Shown here: piece by piece, positions 16,159 through 23,821 of the stretch | How positions within the stretch are numbered: position 1 is the stretch's first letter | Layout: each line of letters starts with the position of its first letter | Source of the DNA: Pseudomonas defluvii | Lineage (GTDB): Bacteria > Pseudomonadota > Gammaproteobacteria > Pseudomonadales > Pseudomonadaceae | NCBI RefSeq assembly: GCF_001695625.1 | Contig: NZ_MBPN01000051.1 | Span: forward strand, 1-35,613 | Length of the DNA stretch: 35,613 nucleotides | Direction of reading: 5' to 3' | Notes under the pieces: model-generated | Databases searched by the model: none | The model's input: only the letters and a program-made list of their open reading frames with translations | What the model was told of the DNA's origin: nothing | Program-made: the position numbers and the translations under genes

Positions 16159-16173
16159 GGCGGGATCCTCGAC

Positions 16174-16704
16174 TTACAGCGGCTTGACGATGAACAGGCC
16201 GTCGTCGTGGCCTTCTTCCGAACCACCGTAGACCTGCTCGGCCACGGTACGGATCGAACTGCCACGCGCTGCCAGGATCTGGTCCATGGCACCGGCAAAC
16301 CAGCCGGTGAACATGTAGTCGACCTTGCGTCCGACCTTGCCGTACACATAAACGAAGGCAGAGTGCTCCAGCTTGACGCTGGCGGTGCCTTTTTCCAGGT
16401 CGATGTCCTGGATCTTGAACAGGCCCCAGCCGCGCTGGGACAGGCGCTTCATGTAGTGCTCAAACACTGCGACACCTTCCAGGCCATGGCACTCGGCTTC
16501 CTTTTCACACCAGTGCCAGGCGGACTTGTAACCGGCCTTGTAGAGGATCTCGGCATAGGCGTCAGCGCCGAGCACTTCCTCGATGCCCATGTGGTTGTTG
16601 ACGAAGAAATGCCGCGGCACGTACAGCATCGGCAGGGCGTCGGAGGTCCAGACACCGGTCTCGCTGTCGACTTCGATAGGCAATTGCGGGGCGATCTTGG
16701 CCAT
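16174..16704 (-). CDS. DUF5943 protein of the dimethylglycine operon
   Basis: This 176-residue soluble protein of unknown function lies between the dipeptidase-like gene and dgcA (15-bp gap to dgcA). It has no signal peptide or TM segment. Visible features are YVPRHFFVNNHMGIEEVLGADAY near 28-50, AWHWCEKEAECHG with two cysteines near 62-74, and a C-terminal MFTGWFAGAMDQILA helix. The general layout recalls small-ligand-binding V4R-like domains, but I cannot confirm this. Its steady place in the dgc operon of pseudomonads (from memory, PA5397) suggests a role in dimethylglycine use, perhaps substrate or cofactor handling. No function is assigned. Confidence 0.85.
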   Translation of the reverse strand: MAKIAPQLPIEVDSETGVWTSDALPMLYVPRHFFVNNHMGIEEVLGADAYAEILYKAGYKSAWHWCEKEAECHGLEGVAVFEHYMKRLSQRGWGLFKIQDIDLEKGTASVKLEHSAFVYVYGKVGRKVDYMFTGWFAGAMDQILAARGSSIRTVAEQVYGGSEEGHDDGLFIVKPL

Positions 16705-16736
16705 GGAAACTCAACTCCAGAAAATTTGGTTGGCAG

Positions 16737-16757
16737 CCCCTGCTCAGCTGGCAGGGG
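16737..16757 (-). other. Intra-operon hairpin between the dipeptidase-like gene and DUF5943
   Basis: CCCCTGC (16737-16743) and GCAGGGG (16751-16757) form a 7-bp perfect stem with a 7-nt loop, 23 bp after the dipeptidase-like stop. The following minus-strand bases include AAATTTTC, too weak and too distant for a full terminator; an mRNA processing or attenuation hairpin is possible. Confidence 0.4.
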
Positions 16758-16780
16758 TTAGAGAGACTTGGTTTGGAGGC

Positions 16781-17758
16781 TTACTCGCCCCACACATCGC
16801 GCAGCACGTTGACCCAGTTTTCGCCCATGATCTTGCGCACCACGCGTTCACTGTGGCCGCGCTTGAGCAGCGTCTCAGTAAGGTTGGGGAACTCGCCTAC
16901 GGTACGAATGCCCAGCGGGTTGACGATCTTGCCGAAGTTGGTCAGGCGGCGGGCGTAGCCCTTGTCATGGGTCAGCCACTCGAAGAACTCCTGGCCGTGG
17001 CCCTGGGTGAAATCGGTACCGATACCGATCGCGTCTTCGCCGACGATGTTCATGGTGTACTCGATGGCCTCGGCGTAGTCGTCGATGGTCGAGTCAATGC
17101 CTTTGGCCAGGAACGGCGCGAACATGGTCACGCCGACAAAGCCGCCATGGTCGGCGATGAATTTCAGTTCTTCATCGGATTTGTTGCGCGGGTGCTGCTT
17201 CAGGCCGGACGGCAAGCAGTGGGAGTAGCACACCGGTTTTTTCGATTCGAGGATGACTTCCTCACTGGTCTTGGAGCCCACGTGAGAGAGGTCACACATG
17301 ATGCCGACGCGGTTCATCTCGGCCACCACTTCGCGGCCGAAGCCCGACAGCCCGCCGTCACGCTCATAGCAGCCGGTACCGACCAGGTTCTGGGTGTTGT
17401 AGCACATCTGCACCACACCGACGCCGAGCTGCTTGAACACCTCGACATAGCCCAACTGGTCTTCAAAGGCATGGGCGTTCTGGAAACCGAAGATGATCCC
17501 GGTCTTGCCCTGTTCCTTGGCCCGACGAATGTCGGCGGTGGTCTTCACCGGAATCACCAGGTCGCTGTTTTCGCGGATCAGCTTCTGGCTGGCAGCAATG
17601 TTGTTGACGGTCGCCTGGAAACCCTCCCACACCGACACGGTGCAGTTGGCAGCGGTCAGGCCACCTTTGCGCATGTCCTCGAACAGCTCGCGGTTCCATT
17701 TGGCAATGATCAGCCCGTCGATAACGATGCTGTCTGCGTGTAATTCGGCTGGGCTCAT
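16781..17758 (-). CDS. Membrane-dipeptidase-like (M19) protein, first gene of the dgc operon
   Basis: This 325-residue member of the renal dipeptidase/amidohydrolase fold keeps the C-terminal marks DLSHVG (H159), CYSH (H180) then KQHPRNKSDEE, and GIGTDFTQGH (D249). The first metal motif, normally DGHND, reads DGLII (14-18), and the usual bridging glutamate region (IEGGH) reads FGFQNAH with Q93. So three of the canonical binuclear zinc ligands appear lost. It may hydrolyse something other than dipeptides or use a single metal (inference). The start at ATG 17758 has AAGGGGACC before it. It heads the operon to etfB and is conserved with it in pseudomonads (from memory, PA5396). Confidence 0.85.
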   Translation of the reverse strand: MSPAELHADSIVIDGLIIAKWNRELFEDMRKGGLTAANCTVSVWEGFQATVNNIAASQKLIRENSDLVIPVKTTADIRRAKEQGKTGIIFGFQNAHAFEDQLGYVEVFKQLGVGVVQMCYNTQNLVGTGCYERDGGLSGFGREVVAEMNRVGIMCDLSHVGSKTSEEVILESKKPVCYSHCLPSGLKQHPRNKSDEELKFIADHGGFVGVTMFAPFLAKGIDSTIDDYAEAIEYTMNIVGEDAIGIGTDFTQGHGQEFFEWLTHDKGYARRLTNFGKIVNPLGIRTVGEFPNLTETLLKRGHSERVVRKIMGENWVNVLRDVWGE

Positions 17759-18011
17759 CAGGCGGTCCCCTTTTCTCGATGCCTGCGCCGAATCGTCTGC
17801 CGGCGCTTTGGGGCCAGCATATGCCTGGGGCCGGAAGGGCCTCGGTGCAAAAACGACAGGGGTATTGCCGAAAGCGTCAAAGGGCGACAAAGCGCCCCTT
17901 CGCGGCCCTGCCTTGATGGCTGTTATGGGCGCCTGCGGCGCTGTTATTTGTCTCGCGGCTGAGCGAGAATCGGCACTTCTGTTCCAAACACCGGCTTGGG
18001 GGATGTCGTAG

Positions 18012-18413
18012 ATGAAACCAATGGTATGGCTGGCCCTGGCGGCCCTGAGCTTCGGCGCCCAGGCGGCGGAAGAAGAGAGCACGCCCTGTGACAACGTCGA
18101 AACCAGCCAGCAGAGCTACGACTGCGCGGTCTATAACCGCCAGACCGCCGAGCGCGAGCTGAATGCAGCCTTTGCCGACCTGCTTGATCGCATCAAGGAG
18201 CAGTACGCCGGCCAGCCGGCGCAGATCACTGAACTGAGCGCCCGCCTGAAAAACGCCGAGCAACTCTGGAGCAAGGCCCGCGATGCCGATTGCGCCGTGG
18301 AAACCTTCGCCGAGAAGCCCGGCAGCAAGGACTTCGAAACCGCGCAGAACACCTGCCTGGCCCAACGCAGCGATGATCGCTCCGAGTACCTGCAGTCACT
18401 GGGCCTGCAATAA
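18012..18413 (+). CDS. LprI/DUF1311-family periplasmic protein
   Basis: This 133-residue exported protein has a signal peptide MKPMVWLALAALSFGAQA with likely cleavage before AEEES. The mature part has four cysteines (C-DNVETSQQSYD-C, DA-D-C-AVET, NT-C-LAQR) and the SYDCAVYNRQTAERELNAAFADLL helix typical of DUF1311 proteins, one of which (LprI) inhibits lysozyme. The role is likely periplasmic, perhaps lysozyme inhibition (family inference only). It is divergent from the dgc operon and 18 bp upstream of the DUF3010 gene, with which it is probably co-transcribed. Confidence 0.82.
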   Translation: MKPMVWLALAALSFGAQAAEEESTPCDNVETSQQSYDCAVYNRQTAERELNAAFADLLDRIKEQYAGQPAQITELSARLKNAEQLWSKARDADCAVETFAEKPGSKDFETAQNTCLAQRSDDRSEYLQSLGLQ

Positions 18414-18431
18414 CCCCACCCTGAGGTACGA

Positions 18432-18854
18432 ATGAACGTTTGCGGAATCGAAATCAAGGGCAGCGAAGCCCTGCTCGCGGTGGCCACGCTTGAAGCTGGC
18501 CTACCGGTGCACCGGCCTTTGGCGACCAAGAAAATCGCCCTGGAGGATGACGACGAGGCCGCCAACGTCAAAGCCTTCGCCAACCAGGCCAGGCAGTTCG
18601 TTGCCGACCACGGCATCACCCACCTGGCAATCAAGAAACGCAGCAAGAAAGGTGAGTTCGCAGGTGGCCCGACCACCTTCAAGATCGAAGGTATCCTGCA
18701 ACTGCTGGACACCTGCGAGGTACAGTTGCTGTCACCACAGACGGTCAGCGCACAGAGCAAGAAACACGCGTTGGAATTGCCCGGCTCGCTGAACAAGTAC
18801 CAGCACGAAGCTTACAAATGCGCCTGCGCGGTGCTGCTCAAGGCCGGTCGCTAA
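18432..18854 (+). CDS. DUF3010 family protein
   Basis: This 140-residue cytosolic protein begins MNVCGIEIKGSEALLAVATLE, an RNase H/actin-like first strand pair. It continues with HLAIKKRSKKGEFAGGPTTFKIEG and ends with a helical AYKCACAVLLKAGR. The family is widespread in gammaproteobacteria and uncharacterised; I assign no function. It follows the LprI-like gene closely. Confidence 0.8.
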   Translation: MNVCGIEIKGSEALLAVATLEAGLPVHRPLATKKIALEDDDEAANVKAFANQARQFVADHGITHLAIKKRSKKGEFAGGPTTFKIEGILQLLDTCEVQLLSPQTVSAQSKKHALELPGSLNKYQHEAYKCACAVLLKAGR

Positions 18855-18894
18855 CACGGACGATGCCTGCTCGCACCGCCACAAACTTCAAGGC

Positions 18895-18929
18895 AAAAAA
18901 AACCCCGGCAAGCCGTGACAAGCCGGGGT
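18895..18929 (-). terminator. Strong intrinsic terminator reading on the minus strand
   Basis: CCCCGGC (18903-18909) pairs with GCCGGGG (18922-18928). On the minus strand the stem is followed at once by eight Ts (complement of A18895-A18902). On the plus strand there is no T-run, so it does not serve the DUF3010 gene. The only minus-strand frame feeding it is a possible 36-codon ORF. Confidence 0.7.
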
Positions 18930-18949
18930 CAAAAGCGAGCAATGACGCG

Positions 18950-19060
18950 CTACATCTGGAAGGTGACCAAACCGTCCATACTGAAACCTGGCCCCAGTGT
19001 GCCGCCTCCCCTGCCCTTCGATTTAGCCGAAAACGACCTGTTCATAGGTATGCCGGCCAT
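18950..19060 (-). CDS. Possible 36-residue small protein ending at an orphan terminator
   Basis: A minus-strand frame begins MAGIPMNRSFSAKSKG and ends with GFSMDGLVTFQM, with its TAG 20 bp before the strong minus-strand terminator. An AAGGG lies about 15 bp before the ATG; an inner ATG at 19045 is an alternative start. I do not recognise the sequence. It may be a short peptide, the tail of a decayed gene, or a by-chance frame inside a small RNA. Confidence 0.2.
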   Translation of the reverse strand: MAGIPMNRSFSAKSKGRGGGTLGPGFSMDGLVTFQM

Positions 19061-19141
19061 TGCGACACGCTGCCCTTGCTCCGCTGATTGGCGAACACCA
19101 GAATCGACCCACAATCCCTCCCGTCGACAAGGACAACAGCC

Positions 19142-19402
19142 ATGATGCATGCGGATTTGATTGATCAGGACGACCTGCTGGGCCAACTGCGCGCACTGGG
19201 TTTTGAAATGCCTGCCGGGGCAACTGCCGAGCAAGCGTGCGAGTGTGCGGTGCGGGGCTTGAGTGAGCCTCGGGCCAAGGCGCTGCGCGGTATGGTCGAG
19301 CAGATGTACACCAGCAGCGCGACCATCCTGCCGGCTGTGCGCCAGGCCATCGAAAAGCAGTTGCTGCCGGCGCTGGCACAGTTCAACAGCAACCGTAGCT
19401 GA
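19142..19402 (+). CDS. Small hypothetical protein
   Basis: This 86-residue acidic helical protein begins MMHADLIDQDDLLGQLRALGFEM, with ATG 19142 or 19145 behind AAGGAC at about 19129-19134. It ends with IEKQLLPALAQFNSNRS. It has no signal peptide or TM segment, and two cysteines (ACECAV). I do not recognise the family. A longer in-frame start at 19088 lacks a ribosome-binding site. A REP hairpin follows directly. Confidence 0.6.
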   Translation: MMHADLIDQDDLLGQLRALGFEMPAGATAEQACECAVRGLSEPRAKALRGMVEQMYTSSATILPAVRQAIEKQLLPALAQFNSNRS

Positions 19403-19404
19403 CA

Positions 19405-19458
19405 CCTTTTCGCGGGCAAACCCGCTCTCGCATGGGAGCGGGCTTGCCCGCGAAAAGG
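19405..19458. repeat. P. putida-type REP hairpin between a small gene and gbdR
   Basis: CCTTTTCGCGGGCAAaCCCG and its complement CGGGCtTGCCCGCGAAAAGG bracket a short loop. This nearly perfect 54-nt inverted repeat sits between convergent genes and probably acts as a bidirectional transcript end. Confidence 0.85.
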
Positions 19459-19474
19459 CCGGAAGCGCTTTCGG

Positions 19475-20578
19475 CTACAGGCGTACGCTGGCGAAAGTCG
19501 ATTCGTTACGTGCCTGGCTGAGTGCCGACATCGGCCCTGCCAGTGGCGACAGCACCAGTGCCTGTGGAATCGGCATCATTGCCACCTGCTGGGCGGTGTT
19601 GGAGCCTACACGCTCATCACGCGGTGGAATACCGAAGTACTCGCGGTAGCACTTGGAGAAGTGCGGCGTGGAAACAAAGCCACACACCGACGCCACTTCG
19701 ATGATCGACATCGGCGTCTGCTTGAGCAGTTGCCGGGCACGGATCAACCGCAGCTTCAGGTAATAACGCGATGGCGAGCAGTGCAGGTACTTCTGGAACA
19801 GGCGCTCCAGCTGTCGCCGCGACACTGCGACATACACCGCCAACTCATCAAGGTCGATCGGCTCTTCCAGGTTGGCTTCCATCAGCGCGACGATTTCCTG
19901 CAGCTTCGGCTGGTTGGTGCCAAGCATGTGCTTGAGTGGCACACGCTGATGATCCTGCTCGTTACGAATACGCTCGTAGACAAACATTTCCGAGATCGCC
20001 GCTGACAGTTCGCGACCATGATCACGGCTGATCAGGTGCAGCATCATGTCCAGCGGCGCAGTGCCACCGGAACTGGTGAAGCGGTTACGGTCGAGGGTAA
20101 ACAGCCGGGTGCTCATGCTGACGCGAGGGAAGGCTTCCTGCATGGCTGCCAGGCATTCCCAGTGCACGCTGCAATCAAAGCCATCAAGCAGGCCCGCACA
20201 GGCCAGCGCCCAGCTGCCGGTGCACACTGCACCCAACCGGCGCGACTGCCGCGCCTGGCTTTGCAGCCAGGTAACGTGTTCACGGGTAACGGTGCGCTGA
20301 ATACCAATACCACCGCAGACAATCACGGTATCCATTGCAGGCGCCTTGTGCATTGAGGCGTCCGGAGTGATCTGCAAGCCGTCGCTGGCCCACACTTGCC
20401 CGCCATCCACGCTCAAGGTAGTCCACCGATACAGTTCACGGCCAGACAACTGGTTGGCCATGCGCAGTGGCTCCACGGCCGAGGCCAGGGAGATCAGCGT
20501 GAAATTGTCCAACAGCAGAAAGCCGATGGATTGTGGTGTGCGGGTTTGGGGTTGGGCCCCGGAGTTGTACGGCGTCAT
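19475..20578 (-). CDS. gbdR: GbdR, AraC-family activator of glycine betaine catabolism
   Basis: This 367-residue regulator has an N-terminal DJ-1/PfpI (glutamine amidotransferase-like) domain at about 17-190, with IGFLLLDNFTLISLASAVEPLR and the AVCTGSWALACAGLLDG elbow (about 117-133). Its C-terminal AraC helix-turn-helix region lies at about 225-330 (DLDELAVYVAVSRRQLERLF, IIEVASVCGFVSTPHFSKCY). In P. aeruginosa GbdR responds to glycine betaine and dimethylglycine and activates gbcAB, dgc and choline-transport genes; its placement beside sdaB and choXWV supports this identity. The start is ATG 20578. The upstream region holds an 18-bp palindrome. Confidence 0.93.
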   Translation of the reverse strand: MTPYNSGAQPQTRTPQSIGFLLLDNFTLISLASAVEPLRMANQLSGRELYRWTTLSVDGGQVWASDGLQITPDASMHKAPAMDTVIVCGGIGIQRTVTREHVTWLQSQARQSRRLGAVCTGSWALACAGLLDGFDCSVHWECLAAMQEAFPRVSMSTRLFTLDRNRFTSSGGTAPLDMMLHLISRDHGRELSAAISEMFVYERIRNEQDHQRVPLKHMLGTNQPKLQEIVALMEANLEEPIDLDELAVYVAVSRRQLERLFQKYLHCSPSRYYLKLRLIRARQLLKQTPMSIIEVASVCGFVSTPHFSKCYREYFGIPPRDERVGSNTAQQVAMMPIPQALVLSPLAGPMSALSQARNESTFASVRL

Positions 20579-20973
20579 CGCGGTCTCTCCTCACACAATG
20601 CAGGTTGCGCCTCAGGCACGGTTTTTTTGTCAGGGCCCCATCTCGAATGCAGGGCTTTGCACAACACAACGCAAATGCCATGCCTGAAATTGAATAGCTA
20701 TTCAATAAAACCTGAAAACGACGTCGCAATGCGTCTATACGGCCTGTGTTCAGCGCAGGGTTTATAAACGCAAAGTGCCGGACTAGCGCATTTCTGTAGG
20801 AAAAGTGAGCAGTACGGTAGCACTTGTGTGAAGGATGCTTAGAAGCGACATCGGCGATGTGTCACCACAGGCGCAGTGACACTCGGAAGAGAGGACCGGG
20901 ATGCTGCGGTGTCGACGCTGCGCCAAAAAGCAGCGCGCCGACACCGGCATGGGCGAAAACGGCGCAGCCGTGT
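20579..20973. other. gbdR promoter region and sdaB downstream region
   Basis: This 395-bp non-coding stretch is locally AT-rich near 20690-20770. It holds an 18-bp perfect palindrome (20689-20706). Near the sdaB end there is a long hairpin whose outer arms CGGTGTCG (20907-20914) and CGACACCG (20939-20946) are exact complements, with an inner GCTGC/GCAGC stem. That hairpin lacks a T-run, so a terminator role is uncertain. No gene is evident. Confidence 0.6.
20689..20706. promoter_or_regulatory. 18-bp perfect palindrome upstream of gbdR
   Basis: ATTGAATAGCTATTCAAT is fully self-complementary and lies about 110 bp upstream of the gbdR start. Form and AT-richness suit an operator for a dimeric MarR- or TetR-type regulator. 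It does not resemble the GGATNCGAC repeats of the gbc and cho promoters. The binding protein is unknown. Confidence 0.5.
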
Positions 20974-22350
20974 TCAACACTCGATGGCGCTGACCGCAAG
21001 GCCACCGCGTGAGGTTTCCTTGTACTTGTCGTGCATGTCGGCGCCGGTATCGCGCATGGTGCGGATCACCCGATCGAGGGAGATGAAATGCTCACCGTCG
21101 CCACGCAGGGCCATCTGCGCCGCATTGATCGCCTTGACCGCAGCAATCGCGTTGCGCTCGATGCAGGGCACCTGCACCAGGCCACCAACCGGGTCGCAGG
21201 TCAGCCCGAGGTTATGCTCCAGACCAATCTCGGCAGCATTCTCCAACTGCGCGGGGGTCGCCCCGAGCACTTCCGCCAACCCGGCAGCCGCCATGGCGCA
21301 GGCTGAACCGACCTCACCCTGGCAGCCCACTTCAGCGCCCGAGATCGAGGCGTTCTTCTTGCACAGGATGCCCACCGCCGCCGCGCCCAGAAAGAAGTCG
21401 ACCACGCAGGCTTCGCTGACCTCTTCACTGAAACGCATGTAGTAGTGCAGCACCGCCGGGATGATCCCCGCCGCACCGTTGGTGGGCGCGGTGACCATGC
21501 GCCCGCCAGCAGCATTCTCTTCATTCACCGCCAGCGCATAAAGGTTCACCCATTCCATGGCACTGAGGGTCGAGCCAATCACATTGGGCTTGTTCAGCTC
21601 CTGCAGGCTACGGTGCAACTTGGCGGCACGGCGCTTCACATTCAGCCCGCCCGGCAGTATGCCTTCATATTTCAGGCCGTTTTCCACACAGTCCTGCATG
21701 GCCCGCCAGAGCTTCATCAAGCCAGCCCGAATCTCCTCTTCACTGCGCCAGACTTTTTCGTTTTCCAGCATCAATTGCGACACGCGCAGGTCGTTTTGCT
21801 TGCACAGCTCAAGCAGTTCCACCGCGCTGTTGAAATCGTAGGGCAATACCGTGGTGTCGGCGTCTAGCACGCCGCTGGCAGCCTGGGCGGCATCGACCAC
21901 AAAGCCGCCACCCACCGAGTAGTAGGTGTCCCGGTGCAACTCACCCTCCGCACCTTCTGCAATCAGGGTCATGGCGTTCGGGTGATACGGCAGGTTCTCC
22001 TCCAGCAAGCGCATGTCGCGCGCCCAGACGAACTCGATTGGCAGTCGGCCGTCCAGCAGCAAGGTGTCTGTTTCGCGCAATACCGCAATGCGCAGGCCGA
22101 TTTGTGAGGGGTCTATCGCGTCTGGCCATTCGCCCATCAAGCCCATGATCACGGCATTGTCACTGCCATGGCCGATGCCGGTGGCCGACAGCGAACCGTA
22201 CAGGCGCACTTCGACACGCTGGACCTGCGCCAGCTCGCCACGTTCGCGCAGCCCCTGGACGAACAATGCGGCCGCTCGCATGGGCCCTACGGTGTGGGAA
22301 CTAGACGGCCCGACACCGATTTTGAACAGGTCAAACACACTGATAGCCAT
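20974..22350 (-). CDS. sdaB: L-serine ammonia-lyase (iron-sulfur L-serine dehydratase)
   Basis: This 458-residue cytosolic enzyme deaminates L-serine to pyruvate. Signature segments are [24 protein letters not shown] at the N-terminus, [20 protein letters not shown] in the middle, [20 protein letters not shown] with [4Fe-4S] cysteines, and [17 protein letters not shown] towards the C-terminus. The ATG at 22350 follows GGAGG; a longer frame to 22389 is excluded by this site. It lies between gbdR and choX and is divergent from choX, so it shares an intergenic region with the candidate GbdR operator. This fits serine as the exit product of betaine-derived glycine. Confidence 0.95.
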   Translation of the reverse strand: MAISVFDLFKIGVGPSSSHTVGPMRAAALFVQGLRERGELAQVQRVEVRLYGSLSATGIGHGSDNAVIMGLMGEWPDAIDPSQIGLRIAVLRETDTLLLDGRLPIEFVWARDMRLLEENLPYHPNAMTLIAEGAEGELHRDTYYSVGGGFVVDAAQAASGVLDADTTVLPYDFNSAVELLELCKQNDLRVSQLMLENEKVWRSEEEIRAGLMKLWRAMQDCVENGLKYEGILPGGLNVKRRAAKLHRSLQELNKPNVIGSTLSAMEWVNLYALAVNEENAAGGRMVTAPTNGAAGIIPAVLHYYMRFSEEVSEACVVDFFLGAAAVGILCKKNASISGAEVGCQGEVGSACAMAAAGLAEVLGATPAQLENAAEIGLEHNLGLTCDPVGGLVQVPCIERNAIAAVKAINAAQMALRGDGEHFISLDRVIRTMRDTGADMHDKYKETSRGGLAVSAIEC

Positions 22351-22804
22351 GGCCGCGAACCTCCTGAATGAGCACACGCCCGCCGCCACAAGCCGCGGGT
22401 GGCGGAGCTGCTACGCTGAAGCTGCAATCCGCCGGAATGCGCGCATCATCAGGCTTTTATCAGCAGCTCTGACGTCTGCAACCGACCCACTCTTGTCCAG
22501 CAACGCCGCTCGCCGTTGGCCGCTGGATTACGCCGTTTTTTTGCGGTGCAGATCGCCGTAAAGGGCCGTTACGGGGAGGAAAAACACTGTAAACGACCTC
22601 ACCTGCACTGGATGCGACCCTGCCTGTACTGGATACGACGCACCCTGTAGGCGTTTGTTTTTGGCTGTTAGATGATCAATCTCGACTCGATTGCACGGCA
22701 CCCGTCCCGCTGTCGCCCGACCGTCCGGCCCACCCGAGTAGATCACTCACAACGCACGGCGGTCCTGCGGGACACCCGACAAGAAAACACCTAGGAGTCC
22801 ACTC
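22351..22804. other. Divergent sdaB/choX promoter region
   Basis: This 454-bp non-coding stretch lies between divergent genes. The main feature is the 21-bp-spaced 17-bp direct repeat at 22602-22639. The choX ribosome-binding site is AGGAG near 22793-22797. I could not place convincing -35/-10 pairs and see no gene. Confidence 0.6.
22602..22639 (+). promoter_or_regulatory. Candidate GbdR operator (17-bp direct repeat, 21-bp period)
   Basis: CCTGYACTGGATRCGAC occurs twice, at 22602-22618 and 22623-22639, differing at only two positions and spaced exactly two helical turns. The core GGATNCGAC recurs once in the gbcA-gbcB gap with a GGAT partner at the same 21-bp distance. It is likely the GbdR site controlling choXWV and perhaps sdaB (inference). 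Confidence 0.65.
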
Positions 22805-23752
22805 ATGAAAGGTTCACCCTCGCTGTTGTTGGCCGCTCTGCTGAGTCTGCCGGTGCTGGCCCAGGCTGCAGAACCCGAAGCCTGTCGTACCGTCAACTTC
22901 TCCGATGTCGGCTGGACTGACATCACCGTGACCACGGCGGTCACCAGCGCCGTACTTGAGTCGCTGGGCTACAAAACCCGCACCACCATGATCTCGGTAC
23001 CGGTTACCTACAAGTCGCTGGCCGACGGCAAGAACATGGACGTGTTCCTTGGCAACTGGATGCCGACCATGGAAAACGACATCAAGCAGTACCGCGATGC
23101 CGGCACCGTGGAGACTGTTCGGGCCAACCTGGAGAACGCCAAGTACACCCTGGCCGTGCCTCAGGCGCTGTATGACAAGGGTCTGAAAGACTTTGCCGAC
23201 ATTGCCAAGTTCAAGAAGGAGCTGGACGGCAAGATCTACGGTATCGAGCCAGGCAACGACGGCAACCGCACCATCCAGAGCATGATCGACAAGAACGCCT
23301 TCGGCTTGAAAGACGCCGGCTTCAAGGTGGTCGAGTCGAGCGAGGCCGGGATGCTCTCGCAAGTAGATCGCGCCCAGCGTCGCGGCACCGACGTGGTGTT
23401 CCTCGGCTGGGAGCCACACCCCATGAACAAGCGCTTCAAGATGCAGTACTTGAGCGGTGGGGATGATTTCTTCGGCCCGGATTTCGGTAAGGCAACCGTC
23501 CTGACCAACACCCGCAAGGGCTACGTTCAGGAGTGCAGCAACGTCGGCCAACTGCTGAAAAACCTGTACTTCACCCTGGACATGGAAAGCACCCTGATGG
23601 GTAACGTCCTGGACGACAAGATGAAACCCGACGCCGCAGCCAAGGCCTGGCTGAAGAAAAACCCGCAGGCGCTCGACACCTGGCTGGTCGGCGTCACCAC
23701 CGTTGACGGCAAACCCGGCCTGGAAGCCGCCAAGGCCAAACTGACGCAGTAA
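22805..23752 (+). CDS. choX: Choline ABC transporter, periplasmic substrate-binding protein
   Basis: This 315-residue OpuAC/ChoX-type protein has a signal peptide of about 21 residues (MKGSPSLLLAALLSLPVLAQA, cleaved before AEPE). The mature protein shows NFSDVGWTDITVTTAVTSAVL, FLGNWMPTMENDI, GIEPGNDGNRTIQSMI and FLGWEPHPMNKRF; the tryptophan and tyrosine residues are those expected to form the aromatic cage for quaternary ammonium ligands. It delivers choline (possibly also related betaines) to ChoWV. A stable hairpin follows before choW. Such proteins are called CbcX or ChoX; exact substrate range is not visible. Confidence 0.92.
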   Translation: MKGSPSLLLAALLSLPVLAQAAEPEACRTVNFSDVGWTDITVTTAVTSAVLESLGYKTRTTMISVPVTYKSLADGKNMDVFLGNWMPTMENDIKQYRDAGTVETVRANLENAKYTLAVPQALYDKGLKDFADIAKFKKELDGKIYGIEPGNDGNRTIQSMIDKNAFGLKDAGFKVVESSEAGMLSQVDRAQRRGTDVVFLGWEPHPMNKRFKMQYLSGGDDFFGPDFGKATVLTNTRKGYVQECSNVGQLLKNLYFTLDMESTLMGNVLDDKMKPDAAAKAWLKKNPQALDTWLVGVTTVDGKPGLEAAKAKLTQ

Positions 23753-23758
23753 GCACCA

Positions 23759-23785
23759 CCTGCGGCGGGCTTGCCCCGCCGCAGG
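23759..23785 (+). other. Intercistronic hairpin between choX and choW
   Basis: CCTGCGGCGGG (23759-23769) and CCCGCCGCAGG (23775-23785) form an 11-bp perfect GC stem with a 5-nt loop. A stem here is typical of ABC operons, protecting the binding-protein message and lowering expression of the membrane components. Confidence 0.65.
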
Positions 23786-23821
23786 CTGTCTTCAATTCTT
23801 TGCAGGTGGACGCTCGCTATC

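Noticed and set aside
13366..16761. 1131-codon plus-strand frame opposite dgcB, dgcA and DUF5943
   Set aside because: It spans several real minus-strand genes and their gaps, and has no recognisable domain. It results from the codon bias of the opposite strand.
17759..18094. Extended start of the M19-like gene
   Set aside because: The added 112 residues overlap the LprI-like gene and the promoter region; ATG 17758 has a good ribosome-binding site.
20907..20946. Intrinsic terminator of sdaB
   Set aside because: The hairpin is real, but there is no T-run on the minus strand, so I list it only inside the intergenic entry.
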